A DNA stretch of 64,000 nucleotides, from positions 1,991,820 through 2,055,819 of the forward strand of contig ML133493.1 in NCBI GenBank assembly GCA_003864495.1. The letters are read 5' to 3'. Each line of letters starts with the position of its first letter. Position 1 is the first letter of the stretch. A model generated the notes under the pieces. It made no database searches and was not told where the DNA came from. It worked only from the letters and a program-made list of their open reading frames with translations. Origin of the DNA: Nemopilema nomurai (lineage: Eukaryota > Cnidaria > Scyphozoa > Rhizostomeae > Rhizostomatidae). Shown here piece by piece: positions 37,355-50,209 of this stretch. The translations under genes were made by a program, and so were the position numbers.

Positions 37355-40300
37355 ATGAATACAATTGGCAAGAAGGTTTGGATACTTACTGATGAAGGGG
37401 AGTATAATGGAACAATTCATGCAGTTGATAGTAAGAACAAACGGCTCATTCTTCAAAGAGGTGACTTAAGTGGTTTCTTTATATCACATTTCTTTTGATA
37501 TTAGCATCTTCATATAAGAGCTATGTTTGTTTTTTGCTCTTTGCATTTTGTTTATGTTTCACTGTTACCATGAGGACTTTATGTGATAGCGCATAAGGGT
37601 GGCACTCAAGTAAGTGACTTTTCTTGCACAAGCAAATGGTTGAGTCGATTATGATGACCATATTTATGAGGTTTGATATACTGGCTATTTATGTCAATGC
37701 CACAAGAGTAAGATGTCACAGAGTATAATTTTTGTGTGTATGCTAGCAGTGAAAGGCTCAGGTCAAACACAAGGGCCTAGACCACATTTTTCTTGTAATA
37801 GATAATTTTTTTTAAATTTAGTTTCTTTGGCTGATGGAAGAAAGATAAGAGGCCTTCAAACATTCTTTGCAAAGGATATACGCAGTTGTGAGTCCTTCTT
37901 TGTTTCTTTATGGCACCATCAATATTGCGTTCTACCTGCATTTTTTTAATGTAACATTTCTACACAAAATGTAACATTTCATATGGCTCATACATGCATT
38001 TATAGTCTAGAATTGTTCACTACATTTCTCCTGTATTTGTTACATTCTACACAAAATGTAACATTTGATATGGCTCATACATGCATTTATAGTCTAGAGT
38101 TGTTCACTGCATTTCTCCTGTATTTGTTCCCTGTACCCGTTGTTTGCAACTAGTCTGTCAATCTGTTAATCTCACAAGTCAGGAGGCTGTAAATGAGTTG
38201 CCAATAAGTTATTTATAATGTGGTGTCATGAAATAGGCCTTTCACACTGTCACTTTTTTTTAAAATGGCCTGCCTTTATGCATGCTTTTATTGTAAGAAC
38301 TTGCAAGTACCTCAAACTTTGCACAAGTAGTAAGACTTGCGAGGCACAGTCCAAACTTACCTTTTGTTTGCCAGTTTGACTTAGGAGCACTGCCTATGTT
38401 GCGAGAGAGCTTACTGTTGAAAGCTGAAAACTATTTTGATCATAGATGATGTCTGTTGATTTTTTATATTAGATAGAGGTTTGTCATTTTATTTTTAGTA
38501 CAACTACTGGAAGAAGTTGGAAGTGACGGAGAAGGAAGTGAAAGGCTAGTATTATCACTTCTATGTTATATTTGTTATAACTATGGGATTTAAATGTTTC
38601 AAATGCTAAAAGTTTTTTGTTCACAATTATATTGTATGGCTCTTTACTCACTTTTGTCAATTGCAGAGAGGCTTTCTGCCCTCTGGGTCTCTAGGACATG
38701 GTTTGATATGACTGTGATTTTTTTTTCATTAGATCCTCAGAGCATGGGCAAGATGCCAATATCAATGAAGAAACTCTTGAGCATGCTGATATAGAGCAGA
38801 GAAAGATATTCACAGAAAAAGATCCAAGCGACGAGGGCTCTAGACTTATTCCAACAAAGCCATTTCTGCCAAACAAATGTTAGTGATGGATAAAACATCA
38901 ACTATGTCTCCTTCTTTCCAATCCAAAAAGTAATTTAGTACAGGCCTATCACTCAAGAATGCTTTGTAAGGACTGCCTTTGTAAACAAATGTATGTTCTT
39001 CTATTGACAAGGGCCTATACTATTGGCAAATGTCTCGTGAAAAATTCCTAGGAGCAGCACTTGTGCTGCTATAATCAAGTCAATTACGTAACAAGTATGA
39101 CAAGTAATGTTTATTTTGATGTGATAAATGCTAACTCGCTTATTTCCAACATTTCTGATATGATACAGCAGGTTTTATATCTACCTTGCAATTTTATTAT
39201 GCTTTAGATTTATCAGGAGAAGATAATTTATACATGAATGCTGAGAAAGATGAGTTCCGTGACATACCAGATTTGATTTTGGTAGATGAACTGAATGAAG
39301 AATTTTACAAAGCAGTAAGTTTAACCTTACTTTGGAAAAGGTTTATTGAAATTGCCATGTTATGGTTTTTGTTGAGCTTGCAGCATTTTGAGTTTTTTAG
39401 TTTTAAGATAATTTCTGTAAGTTTTTAATGCTTCAGATGAGTTGGTTATATGTGATGGCCAGAGAGATTACTTGTCTTGATAACTCTAATGAATCTAATT
39501 TTATTTGCACAACTTTTCACTTTGAAGTAACATACATTGCAAATTTTCCCTTCATGTTTTATCTATTGTTGATGATCCAAACTTTATAAATTTCTCTTGT
39601 AAGAATATTTGTTTTTTCACACCAACTTTTCATAACTGATTTCTTCTTAACTGTTTTTTTCTTCTCTCAGTGTCAACAATGTTTAAGATTTTATCTCCAA
39701 TTCAATAGTATTGCAGAAGCTACTTTTTCTCTATCAGAACCAATATCTCTTGCCTTGATGAATTCTTTAGATTGGGAATATCAATGAACAAAGGGTCGTG
39801 GGGCTGTCAGCTGAAGCCAATTCTATGGGCAGGTCAGGAACTTTGTGTTTGTTAACTGTTGGCTGCAGATGCGCAACCTATATCTTTGATGTGCATAAAC
39901 TAGGAGCAGAATGCTTTGCAAGAGGATTGCATTCATTTCTTGAAGATAGATATATCTTGAAGGTTTGTAGTTTCATTTTTTTCTAGTTCATTATGCTTTT
40001 TTATTTTCAATGTACATATCAGTGATTGTATTAAGGTGCGTGCTTGCTGTTACCAAGGTATTTTTGAAGGAGGCATAAATAATAAGATTCAGAGATTTGA
40101 AGTCTTTTGAATTTTTCTAATGAGCCTTTCTTTTTTTAATAAAATCTCAGTCAGCAAGCCGAAAGCCTTTGGGATAAGAAATTTTCTTCCCATTGATTAA
40201 TGGTTTGCAGCCACGTCAATTCTCTCCAAATGGAAATGAATCATGAACACACCAGCAACAACACTTATAGATATAGCTAGCATTTAATTATACTTTTTAC

Positions 40301-43300
40301 TTGATTAGTCATTGCTTTAGGCCTTTTCAAACTAAATGCAGAAATTGCCATATTTCACATAGTATGTTTGTACAGTCTTAAAATTGTTTGCTTTACAGGT
40401 AATTCATGACTGTCGACTGCTAAGTGACTGCCTTTTTCATGTGCATGGTGTGGAAATGAGAAATGTATTTGATTCCCAGGTAAAAATCCAAGTCTTTGTT
40501 GATCATTTTGTATTAGGCAACTTATTCTTTTATCAGAAGTCTGTTTTATATCCTAAGGCGATTTCCTTTCCTGCAATCTGGTTTTTTGAATATTTTATAA
40601 GTTTAAAGCAAGATCTCTTTTATCAATCCATTTTTGCTATATTTCCAGATTTATATCCTTGTCATGCATAATTAGCGCTTGTGTCTCTCTTTAGGTTGCT
40701 GATATTATAATTTACAAGCAAACAAGGGGAAAGCTGCCGAGGTATGTTCTGTGTGGTTTTTTATATCAAACCTTGGGCTGCTTGGGCCAGGGGTGATTCC
40801 CAAAACTGGACCCCTTTAGGAAAATTTTCTGTGACCATGCCCTACAGTCTCCCAGATAACAAGGGAAAGGCCCTTTCTAGTTACAATTATTGAGGTACAT
40901 TTTTAAAAAAATTTTATATTAATATGCAAAAACACTTGTCAGGAATCAAGGACATGTGGACATTTTTCTGCGACTTTCTTACAGATGTTGATTCTGTATC
41001 AAGTAGCTGAAATAGTGTCTTTTTGCATTGTGAATAGAGATATTCTTACTTTGTTACTGGCCCCATTGGAGGACAGGCCCCAGTCCTTTTGCCCCTCCTA
41101 ACCCTCCTTCTCAATGCCCTGGCCCACACACATATGACCTCTTTAGCAAAGTAAAGCAAGGTATTCAACTGAAGTCATTCACAGCTAGGCCAATTCTTGT
41201 GTGTACATTAATTCAGGCTCAGCATTAGGCTCTTAGAAAGCAAATTTGAAATATAAATTCCATCTTTGATAGAGCCTGTGTAAGGGAAGGACTGTAGAAT
41301 ATGATGAATGCTCTGGCTAAAGATCATGCAATATAATTTGCTTCTATGCTGTCTCTTCACTTGTTGCAATATGATACTTTTAGGGATGTAAATGGTCTGG
41401 AGCCTTGCCTTTTCGAATATTTGAACATCAAGCCTTCCAGATGCACTTTTTCGTCAGTAATCAGCAGGTTTGCCAAGGTATAGTGTTCTTTTACTAGGAA
41501 GTTTACTGTGAGAACTAGACTTGATATTCATTTTGCTATATATCCAGGGACAGCTCTCTCGTTTTGTGATAGGTCTTATTGAACAATAATTTAGACTTTT
41601 TTATAGCAAACACAAGCGCAAAATAGGTGTGCTGCTTACTTAATCGGGATCTTCTTGATTTTTAGAATGATGCGAATCTTTGGACAACCAGACCGCTTGA
41701 AAGAGAGCTACTTGATGCGGTTGCAGAGGTACACCAACACTTGTCAATGTTAAGTATCTGATGCAAGCCACAGTTTACTTTAACCGCTTTTAAAAACCGC
41801 TTGTATGTCCGTATGGTCATCATATTTTCTAGGCTCGTATGTTTTAAGAGATTTTTTCTGCTTCTTAAAGTAATCGCTACTTTCAATAAAAAAATGAAAG
41901 CCTTTTGTTTTGAAGTCTGATAGTTTATTCTTTCGTTTTTTGTTAGAAAGTTGTGTGCTTGAGGGAGTTAAAAATTGCACAGTTTGAAAAGATGAATGCC
42001 GAATTTTTGTTTGGTGTTGACATCTATCTTGAAGTCTTCAGAAACTCGCCTGTGGATTGCACAAATGCGTTGGTAATTTCGCTTCACGTTTCTTCCATCG
42101 CGTTATTCTTCCATCATGTGGTCTTCTAAAGCTCATAGGTTCTGCTATCATCACCTAGATCTTTCACGTGTTCCCTGTGTCGTTTTATCATCTTTGCCTT
42201 GTTTTCTGGATTGCGATAAGAAAAGTCATACGTTTTGTAAAAATTTTCGCAATTTTATAGGGCAAAGCTCGCAAAGTTCCAGCGGGATTCAACGATTTGA
42301 AAAAGGTCACAGAAAGGCGATGGAGGCGATACGAAGACAGGGACAAACAGATAACTAAAAGAGATGCGTATTTCTCGGAAATTCAAACTGGGAAGGAAGT
42401 TGCATATAAAGACGATGGAGGATGGACTGAAGGAAGTAAATTTGCAGATATTTACAGACAGAAGCATGGTAAAATAATTGAGCGAGATGACCTTGGGCAA
42501 GAAACTTGGTCTTCGCTTTTGACTGACGAATCAGAGGCCAAACCGGCATCGATACCTTGGAATTCAATTAAGCAGAACAATGCTGACACTTCTATGAAAG
42601 ATAATTTAGTTCTTCGATCAGAAGGAAGCTCCAGGCATAAACAAAATGAGAAAAGTAAGAATTCAGTTAACTTGAAGACTGACTTGAGAAATACTGTGGA
42701 TACGAGAGGCAGCCAAGTGACGTCAGAGGGCCCCAATTTAGCAAACGGTAAGACGGAAGCTGTCGCCAGAGATGAGTGGTTCGAGAGTGAAATCGCACAA
42801 GAAGGCTCAATGGATCTTGAAAGTTTGAAGCAGGATACGCCTAAAAGCAGACGCTTCGAAAGAACACCACCTGCTAGTAGAACGCCCCCACGAGAAGCCA
42901 TCAGAGACAGTTATTTACCTGATGTCCAAAGAATCCAATTGGTGGAGGCGTACAACTCGGAATATCCACCGTTGAGTCCGGAAAATCAAAATGCTAGCAA
43001 GTCTGTAGATTCGCGCAAAGACTCGCCCGGGTATGAAATGAAAGCTAAAATGAACTTAGCTGAAGTCCTCGGCGTAAGAAGTGAATCGCCTCGGCCAGTA
43101 GCTGTCGGTCGAGCTAAACAAAGAAGCCATTTTGCTTCATTCATTCCTCCGCTTGGCACCCCTCCTGGTCCGGGAGATGCATCACGTGCTAGGCATCGAA
43201 CTGACTTTTTGTCCGATACTCATTCGTTTCCATCTGATGAAGACATTTTGCATACCGACCCAATTATTAAGGTCGGCCACGACAGACCAGTTGCTGGACA

Positions 43301-43337
43301 AAAAATGCGAGTTCAGAAAATAAAGTTGAAAGACTGA
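37355..43337 (+). CDS. EXD1: EXD1, 3'-5' exonuclease-domain protein of the piRNA pathway
   Basis: Twelve exons: 37355-37460, 37822-37887, 38499-38544, 38733-38878, 39208-39314, 39771-39962, 40399-40479, 40695-40741, 41384-41477, 41666-41728, 41947-42072, 42261-43337; about 716 residues. Residues 1-57 form an Lsm/Sm-like segment (GKKVWILTDEGEYNGTI, LADGRKIRG). Residues about 145-290 are the DEDD-type exonuclease fold (RVVGLSAEANSMGR, LKVIHDCRLLSDCL, NVFDSQVADI). Motif I reads S-A-E instead of D-x-E, so catalysis is probably lost. Mouse EXD1 is likewise an inactive RNA adaptor working with PIWI proteins and TDRD12. The last exon gives a long, charged, probably disordered tail of 358 residues. 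The junction after 38544 needs a GC donor; a GT donor at 38538 with a later acceptor is the alternative. Confidence 0.92.
37954..38127. repeat. 87-bp tandem duplication in EXD1 intron 2
   Basis: Two copies of a unit containing TACACAAAATGTAACATTT and TAGTCTAGA lie 87 bp apart with only a few differences, within the intron between the exons ending 37887 and starting 38499. Confidence 0.9.
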
Positions 43338-46107
43338 ATTAAGTCGACTATTATTATCAAAGAGATATGATTTCGCGTCCATTCCGTTTTGTTCTGGACA
43401 CTTTGTACTCCAATTGAGATACAACGTTTGCGAAAAACTTCTTATAGATAAAGAGCTTCGAAGTCGTTTGATTAACTATGCATGCAGTTTTACTAGTACA
43501 AAAAAATTGTCGAACAATATTGAAGAATTTTTGTGAAGCTAATTCTTTGCCTTTTACACGAAAAACGATTTGTAAGGTATCTTAAAGCCTTGTATAAACC
43601 TTTAAATTCGAGAACATTTTGCGCGTTCAACTTTGTTTGTTTAGTTTTTTGCACACCAACTAGAATGGTGCTATTGGCAACAGATGACTACGTCACCAAA
43701 GTTCGAACTGATGCCAAAATGCGCAGACGCATGCTTCTAGAAATCTAGCAAAAGCGAGGGGGATTTATTTCAACATTTAACAATAAATTATTTAATGTCA
43801 TATCACCATTTTGTTTTTCTTATTGGTGATTTGAGCCCCCGACTGGCCCTATCAGCATTATCAGAAGCCTACTTCACCAGGCTGCAGCACTTAGGCCTAT
43901 TTCAGAGGAGTGCCCTCCAATTTTTAGAATACCCATAAGATTCTAGGCCTACCCCGACCAATAGCTAACTGGCGCTCTTGTGAAGTATTTGTCTTTTTCC
44001 GACTGAGATGTGGGTGTTTCTGTCATTTATAACAAAATTTCTCCCACTAAAGTTTACCTCAAGTTATTTGTAATCATAGGATATTTAACTGTTTGCTATT
44101 TAAACTGTTGAAAATTGATTTAAATAATATAAAACACGAATGGTTCTGTTGCGTTGAAAAGAGTAATTATTTTATCGACCCTTAACATGTTTTTAAAGTA
44201 CAAATATTCAATAAATGCTTACCCTAGCGTGGTGGCTTTTCTGACACTTTTTCTGTCTCTGCTAGAAAATCATAGTTAACAAACAGCACAAGGGATGCCA
44301 AGTAAATTGAAAAGCAAAACTTTCTTCCCTTGGAAACTAGCTTCCTCTTCTGTCCAAAGACGGTTAGAGCCCCTATCCTGTCTTCCTTCTGCGATAGTAT
44401 ACCACGGCTTGTGCCTGTCACTATAGTAACACCTAGTCACACTACAGAATACTATGACACACGCTAATCCATATGTGCATTGTCGTCATCCTTGTGCTTA
44501 GGTCTTGCTGATGCTCGTAGGAAAGGGGGCATTTAAAGATTATTGGCACTGAACGACCCCTCCTTGCTGCGATGCACCGTTCATCAGAATGGCCCTGTGA
44601 GCCATTGTTGTGTGGCAACAAAAAGACACGAATGGGGATTCAACAGGTCTTTCATAAGTACAAAAATTCCACATGGTTTTGGTTTAATAGCATACATGAT
44701 ATACCAAAGATCATTTCCAACTTCGATAATACATACTATGAATTACGCTTACTAATGGATTGTCCAGGATTATGACAGTATGATGACAACAACAGTTCGT
44801 GGGGTTATTGTTAAGTTGTCGATTAAAGTCCAGTTTTTGTGGTCATGTTGGACTGTTGAAGTCCAGTTCTTATGTGTCATATATGAGTATGTCATGTCTA
44901 TTTCCCATTCGCATTGTAAACAACAGTGCTGCTTTTGCGCAATACGGCTAACTACCAGCACAAATCGAAATCAAAAGGAGATCATTAGATAAGTTTTCAA
45001 TCCACTTTTTTCAACACGTAACTTGACGTGGGATACATCTAAAAACGACTTGTCAAAAAGGATAATCTCAACAATTCTAACAACAAGGAATAACAAAAGG
45101 CCTTTTTTCTGCCAACCCTGGGAGATATGAGGCATACTGTTTAGGGTTTGAAAAATTAAGGCAAATCAAGGTCAAAACAGTCTTGATAAAATCTTCAGAA
45201 AAAGACAGTCTTCATATAAATCAAAATCTCTTCTTGCAGCAGAGAGCTGGCAAAATGAAATCCCTACTTTTGCAGTGCATCATCAATAAAGGGAAACACA
45301 GACTAATGCTTTCCTATTCACTTGATCTGTTTTGCAGCAACTGTTTTGTTTTGTAGTTGCAATAAATATTTAGATGATACCCTGTCTGTTAAAAAATGTA
45401 ACTCAGTTACAGATCCAAGCTAAGGTAAGAGGTTAAACTGAAGGGAATTTATGAAGGCCTTAGTGATTTTGAGGTGGAAAATTGTGGGAATATCTGATAG
45501 TTAGAAGGCAAAAACATTGCATGTTTTTTGCTTAAATGTAGTTCACTTTCAGCAGGCCAGAGTGTCTTTGCTATTTCTAGAAAAAACATCTTTTTCCAGC
45601 CCAGAAACTTGTAGATGACAACTAGCTATATAAAAAAACTGAGCAACTTATAATGGTCAATATTACCATTATAATAAGGCCTAAAGACAGAAGGCTAAAA
45701 ATTCAATATACAACTGCATTTTATCAAATTGCTGCTTGTTAATATCTAATACCAAACTTCCATATTAAACAAATTTTGAACTTAAAGATTATCAAATGTC
45801 AGATCCTACACAAGATTCTTAAGAACCATAACACTGGTAAAGACAGTTTATAATTCAAAGCTCTTTAATATGTTACTTCAGCATTTTGGTAAAATGCAGT
45901 TTGATACTTTCAAACTCAGGCAGTAAGCACTAATGAATAGATTAAAGCACTGAAAATTATCTACCACTTTCCCAAATACAATAACAAATAATAAAAATGA
46001 TGCATCTACAACAACTAATTTTCTGCTATTTACAAGACAAAAAAACAAATTATCAACATATTTACTACATTTACAATTTCAAACAATGAAATGAAGAGAA
46101 TACCTAA
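43338..46107. other. Convergent 3' flanks of EXD1 and UBL3, no gene seen
   Basis: About 2.8 kb between two converging genes. Several short ORFs exist, but none has a start, splice context or similarity that I trust. It probably contains both 3' UTRs. Confidence 0.45.
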
Positions 46108-49100
46108 CTATACAATAATGCAACAGCAACTGCTTTCAGAGACCTTCTCGTTTATCTTGTTGTCTAAAGAAGGGAAAAAATGTTAATGGTTCATTTTTCA
46201 CAATTCAGCATCAAAATTTACTCTCAATACAAATGTAATCAACTGATTAAAGGGGATTAGCATGGTTAAAAGTAGCACAGACCAAGTTATGTGCTAAACA
46301 AGAATATCAGTGAATCAAATCAATGCACATCTCCATTAGCTGTCCTTTCATATGATCACTTTCACAGTAGTAATTTAAACCAAATTGGTAGCACTTGTTG
46401 GTATGTGTGTGTTTAATATGGTAGTATGTGTTCACAACTAGTTAAGAAAGCTCAAAAGATGTTGGCCAAAATGCATTACAAGAGTTTATTCTACCTATAC
46501 TGCTCTTAGAACACTGACTGAATACTCATTTTTGGAATTTGTTACAACTAAAGTGTATCTCATCTAATGCAAGGCCTGCTCAACATTAGGAAAGAGGATA
46601 CCTATGCAGCTTCAAAAGAATGGATTACTCAGGTTCCCAAAATACCTGAAAGTCTCCCACTTTAGGCTCAAAACCCTTTCAACTAAATATCTTTCAACTA
46701 AATATCTGTCAACTTTTGTTGCTTTTAATGACAATCAAAACAAATCTTATTGTGAAATGACAATAGTATCCTTCACAGGTAGAGACTAAACTTGCCTCTT
46801 TGTTAATGAACAAATAAACAGAAAACAATCTGCGACTTGGGAGCTTCGAAACAATAAATGAAAAAAACAGTTGTTGTGCAATGGAGAATATGTTGAAAAG
46901 GCCTGTCTAAGGAGACCTATTTAATAACTTGCAAAGGTGATCTCCCCCAGATGGTAATTGCATTCTACCTCTGAGCCAAAGCCCTTTGAGCACTTAAAAT
47001 TCATAATAATTTTCACACCTTCATAACAGGAAAATGAAAAGGCAAGATAAAATGTGATGATAGGCAACATAATTAGCAAATGCATACAAAAACATGGCAA
47101 ATTCTTTTAAACAATTAGTAATGTTTAGGGGCTAATTAGTTTGCCTTCATTTTTCAAAATCAATTACCACAAGCATAAAAAACATGTATCTGAGACAATT
47201 CTTACCATCAGATGATAGTGGAGGCAATTTTTCCCTTGGAACAAGATGCATAACAGTCCTTTTTCCTGATGGAAGGTTCAATGCTGGAAATGAAAATCTC
47301 TAATGTAAATCTTAAGTCACAATCCTGCTCCTTCTGAGTCATGATAAGACAAGTCATAACATATACTTATTCAGTTTCATTTTCTATAAAGCAGTGCAAT
47401 TAGATTACTTTACTTTGATCACAAGTGCCTTGTTAATAGACATTTGCCACAAAAAATGCAGTCTGCTTCAAGTTCTTGCTTTAACTTTCAGTTATGAGGG
47501 CTCTAGAATCAGCTTCAAAATACACATCTACATGGCTGACTAAAAATATTGAAAACATAAGAAAGTTTGTTGAACTCACAAACCTGAGAAGGTAACATTT
47601 TCATGGAGAAAACGTCCTTGGTATATCAACCTCAACACTTGGTGATTTGATACATTATCTTTTTCATCTGCCCAAGCTACAAGAGATATGTATGACATTT
47701 TTGTGAACATCACAACAAAAGAGCTTTATCAAAATCTATTAAATGATCAGGACTTTCACATTCAGAAATTGATTTGCCTGCCTTAAACTCAGGTGATCAG
47801 AGTGGGGTGAGGGATTAAAATTCATTTGAACAAGTAAAATAATCTCAAGCTTTTTTAAAACTGAAACAATTTGTTTCAAATTAACAAAATATATGTAAAA
47901 GTTCTGCCTAAAGTCCCATTCTATGACACTGCCAAATCTTGATGATGAGGCTTTGATTTCTTTTACACATTTTGGTACTTTTCAGACATTTGTTCTGCAT
48001 GTTGGTCATTGATGTACCCAAGAACGGATTGTTAACAATGCATTTTTAGTTTGGGTGCAATGCATCTTGTTTCATCATACACATACAAACTTACATCATA
48101 CAAAATTTATAAGCTGGCATCTGCTCACTTTCTTTACTTTATAACTAACTATCATCTTTTCCCCACTTTTTGAATAAATACAAATCAACTTTACTTCTTT
48201 TATAAGCCATTGCATCAAATGTTTTTAACAACTGATAATGTCAAACTGAGCTCTGAAATTCTGAATTGTACCATTTGAAGAATCTTTAATGACTTGACAA
48301 ACAACATGTGGGTTCAATAAAAATAAATGTCAAAGTTTCTTTTCGAAAAGGATTTTTTATCAAGGGATTTACCAATTTTAGAAATTGACCACAAACATTG
48401 TCAGCAACCGGAAATTGCTTTCTATCAGAGAAATATTTATCACAAAGAGAGTGTTTTATCGCTCCTTAGCGACACATTGAGCATGTGCCTGTAGGCTTGG
48501 GTACCCCCTACTATAACCCTTAATAATCAGAACAAAAACAAAATGAACAGAAATACCAAAACAGTAATCTATTTTCCTTTTGAGTGGGAAATGACATAAT
48601 TTTCCTTTTGAGTGGGAAATGACATAAACTTAGGTAAAAAAACCATATAAATGATAAAGATTAGAGGAAAACCGGGTTTAACCAATAGCTAAAATGTGTA
48701 CCTTCAGGCCAGTTATTATAAACATATTCTGCAACCTCTCCAGCTGATGTTGTATTTTTGAAAACAAAGTCTGCTGTCTTACCACTGACCATAATTAGCC
48801 TCAAATTCACCTGCAATAAAATATTCTAGATAAACTAAAGATCAGACAGCAACAAAAGGTACAAAGACAATTTTTAGATATAAAAACAAATTTGAGTCCT
48901 TTTTGCTAGATAAGTAGGGAAATACTTTTTTGTTTATTAAGCCTCAAGTTAGATTTAAGAACATATCACATATAATGATGTTTTATTTGACAGCTTTAGA
49001 ATGTAAAATTTTGTGCTGAACAGTTGCTAATGAAAGGAGAACATCAATCGTCAGCAAATGTTGTGCAGAGATGCAGTTTTTTAGCTTGAATCTAGTGAAG

Positions 49101-50209
49101 CAACTCAACTTATAACTTATGCTGAATGTTATAACTTATAACAATTAAAACATTGTATAAAATTTCTTTCTATATAACCATACAATCATTAATAGATAAG
49201 CAAAAAAGAGCCTCGACGCTTCCATGAACAGGAGTAAATATTTTGCTTAGACTGGCTGTTCATTTCTACATATATATCTAATTTGCCTGACCTGATTGTA
49301 TTTATACTTTATGGGCCACCTACTTTAACTAAAAACATAAATCACTCCAAATTAATTCGTTTCATATTTCCATTCATTTGATTTAAGGTCATCATTCGCT
49401 AAAAGCTTGTTTCCTGCATAGGATAGATCAACCTCTGACTTCAATAAGACATTGGGAATTAGTGGCATATTTCAAGAATGATTTGCGGAAGAACTGTGAC
49501 GTTCTTAAGCATCGTTCACGTGAGCTCTAAGGCAAAAAAACTGCAGAATACAAATTAAAGTCCTTGAGCTGCGAAAAATAAAATTGGTCAAGAAGTTACA
49601 GAGCCTTTTTACTAAAAGAATAAGTGAAACAAAGAAGCACAGAGTAAAATAAGCCATTGCCATCTTAAAATTGGGCTTCCTCTAATAACTATATATTTGT
49701 TAAAACGGCACTGATATTCCATTCAAACTGCTTTATTAAAGATGGAGAACTCAATAGAACTTTATAACAACGTAGGCTTGGTATGTCTCGTCTTTTCTTT
49801 CAAATCACGGTACTGGATAAAACATTTCCAAAAAGAACTTGATTCAACTAAGTGCCCATGTAAATTGCGAAAAAGTTGCGAGAAAAATCTCAAAAACATG
49901 TCTTAGGCGGAATGAAGTCCTAGCACGCACGCCTTAACAAAAAAAGAGAAGAACACTGTTTGCTGCACTTATATATGGGCGCTTTTCCTGCCTCGCCGGT
50001 GAGGGAATATGTCCGTTGAAAATTTTTGGTGTATTGTTCATTGTTAAAATGTCTGTCCCAATGCTTCTAAATAATACTTCATAAATGAAGATAACTTTGA
50101 TAATTAACTGAACTACGAGATTAAGTGGATGTCTGCATACCTTTGACTTCGAGGCGCTCTCAGCTCGTTTATTACATTCTTCCGACGTTGATCCTTCCCT
50201 GCTACTCAT
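46108..50209 (-). CDS. UBL3: UBL3, membrane-anchored ubiquitin-like protein 3
   Basis: Five exons: 50209-50141, 48810-48702, 47676-47584, 47283-47206, 46163-46108; 134 residues, phases close. After a Ser/Lys-rich leader of 23 residues comes the UBL3 ubiquitin-like fold: VNLRLIMVSGKTADFVF, AGEVAEYVYNNWPEG, HQVLRLIYQGRFLHENVTF, LPSGKRTVMHLVPREKLP. The protein ends SSCCCIIV, so the last four residues form a CAAX box (CIIV) for prenylation, with two neighbouring Cys for further lipidation. Human UBL3 (117 residues) ends in a comparable Cys-rich CAAX-type tail. UBL3 lacks the diglycine end of ubiquitin. In mammals it acts at the plasma membrane and as a modifier that sorts proteins into small extracellular vesicles. 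The leader is longer than in vertebrates. Confidence 0.95.
48572..48627. repeat. 28-bp direct duplication in UBL3 intron
   Basis: The unit with CCTTTTGAGTGGGAAATGAC occurs twice in tandem without differences in the core. Probably recent slippage. Confidence 0.9.

Noticed and set aside
39564..39575. Possible C/D snoRNA boxes (TGATGA) in EXD1 introns
   Set aside because: No matching D box or terminal stem at a suitable distance.
42452..42901. 149-codon ORF antisense to the last EXD1 exon
   Set aside because: Shadow frame; the plus strand joins in phase to the EXD1 exons.
44224..44421. Minus ORF with a hydrophobic segment (type II membrane-like)
   Set aside because: No ATG start (it begins GTG) and a stop before the only donor; no splice partners.
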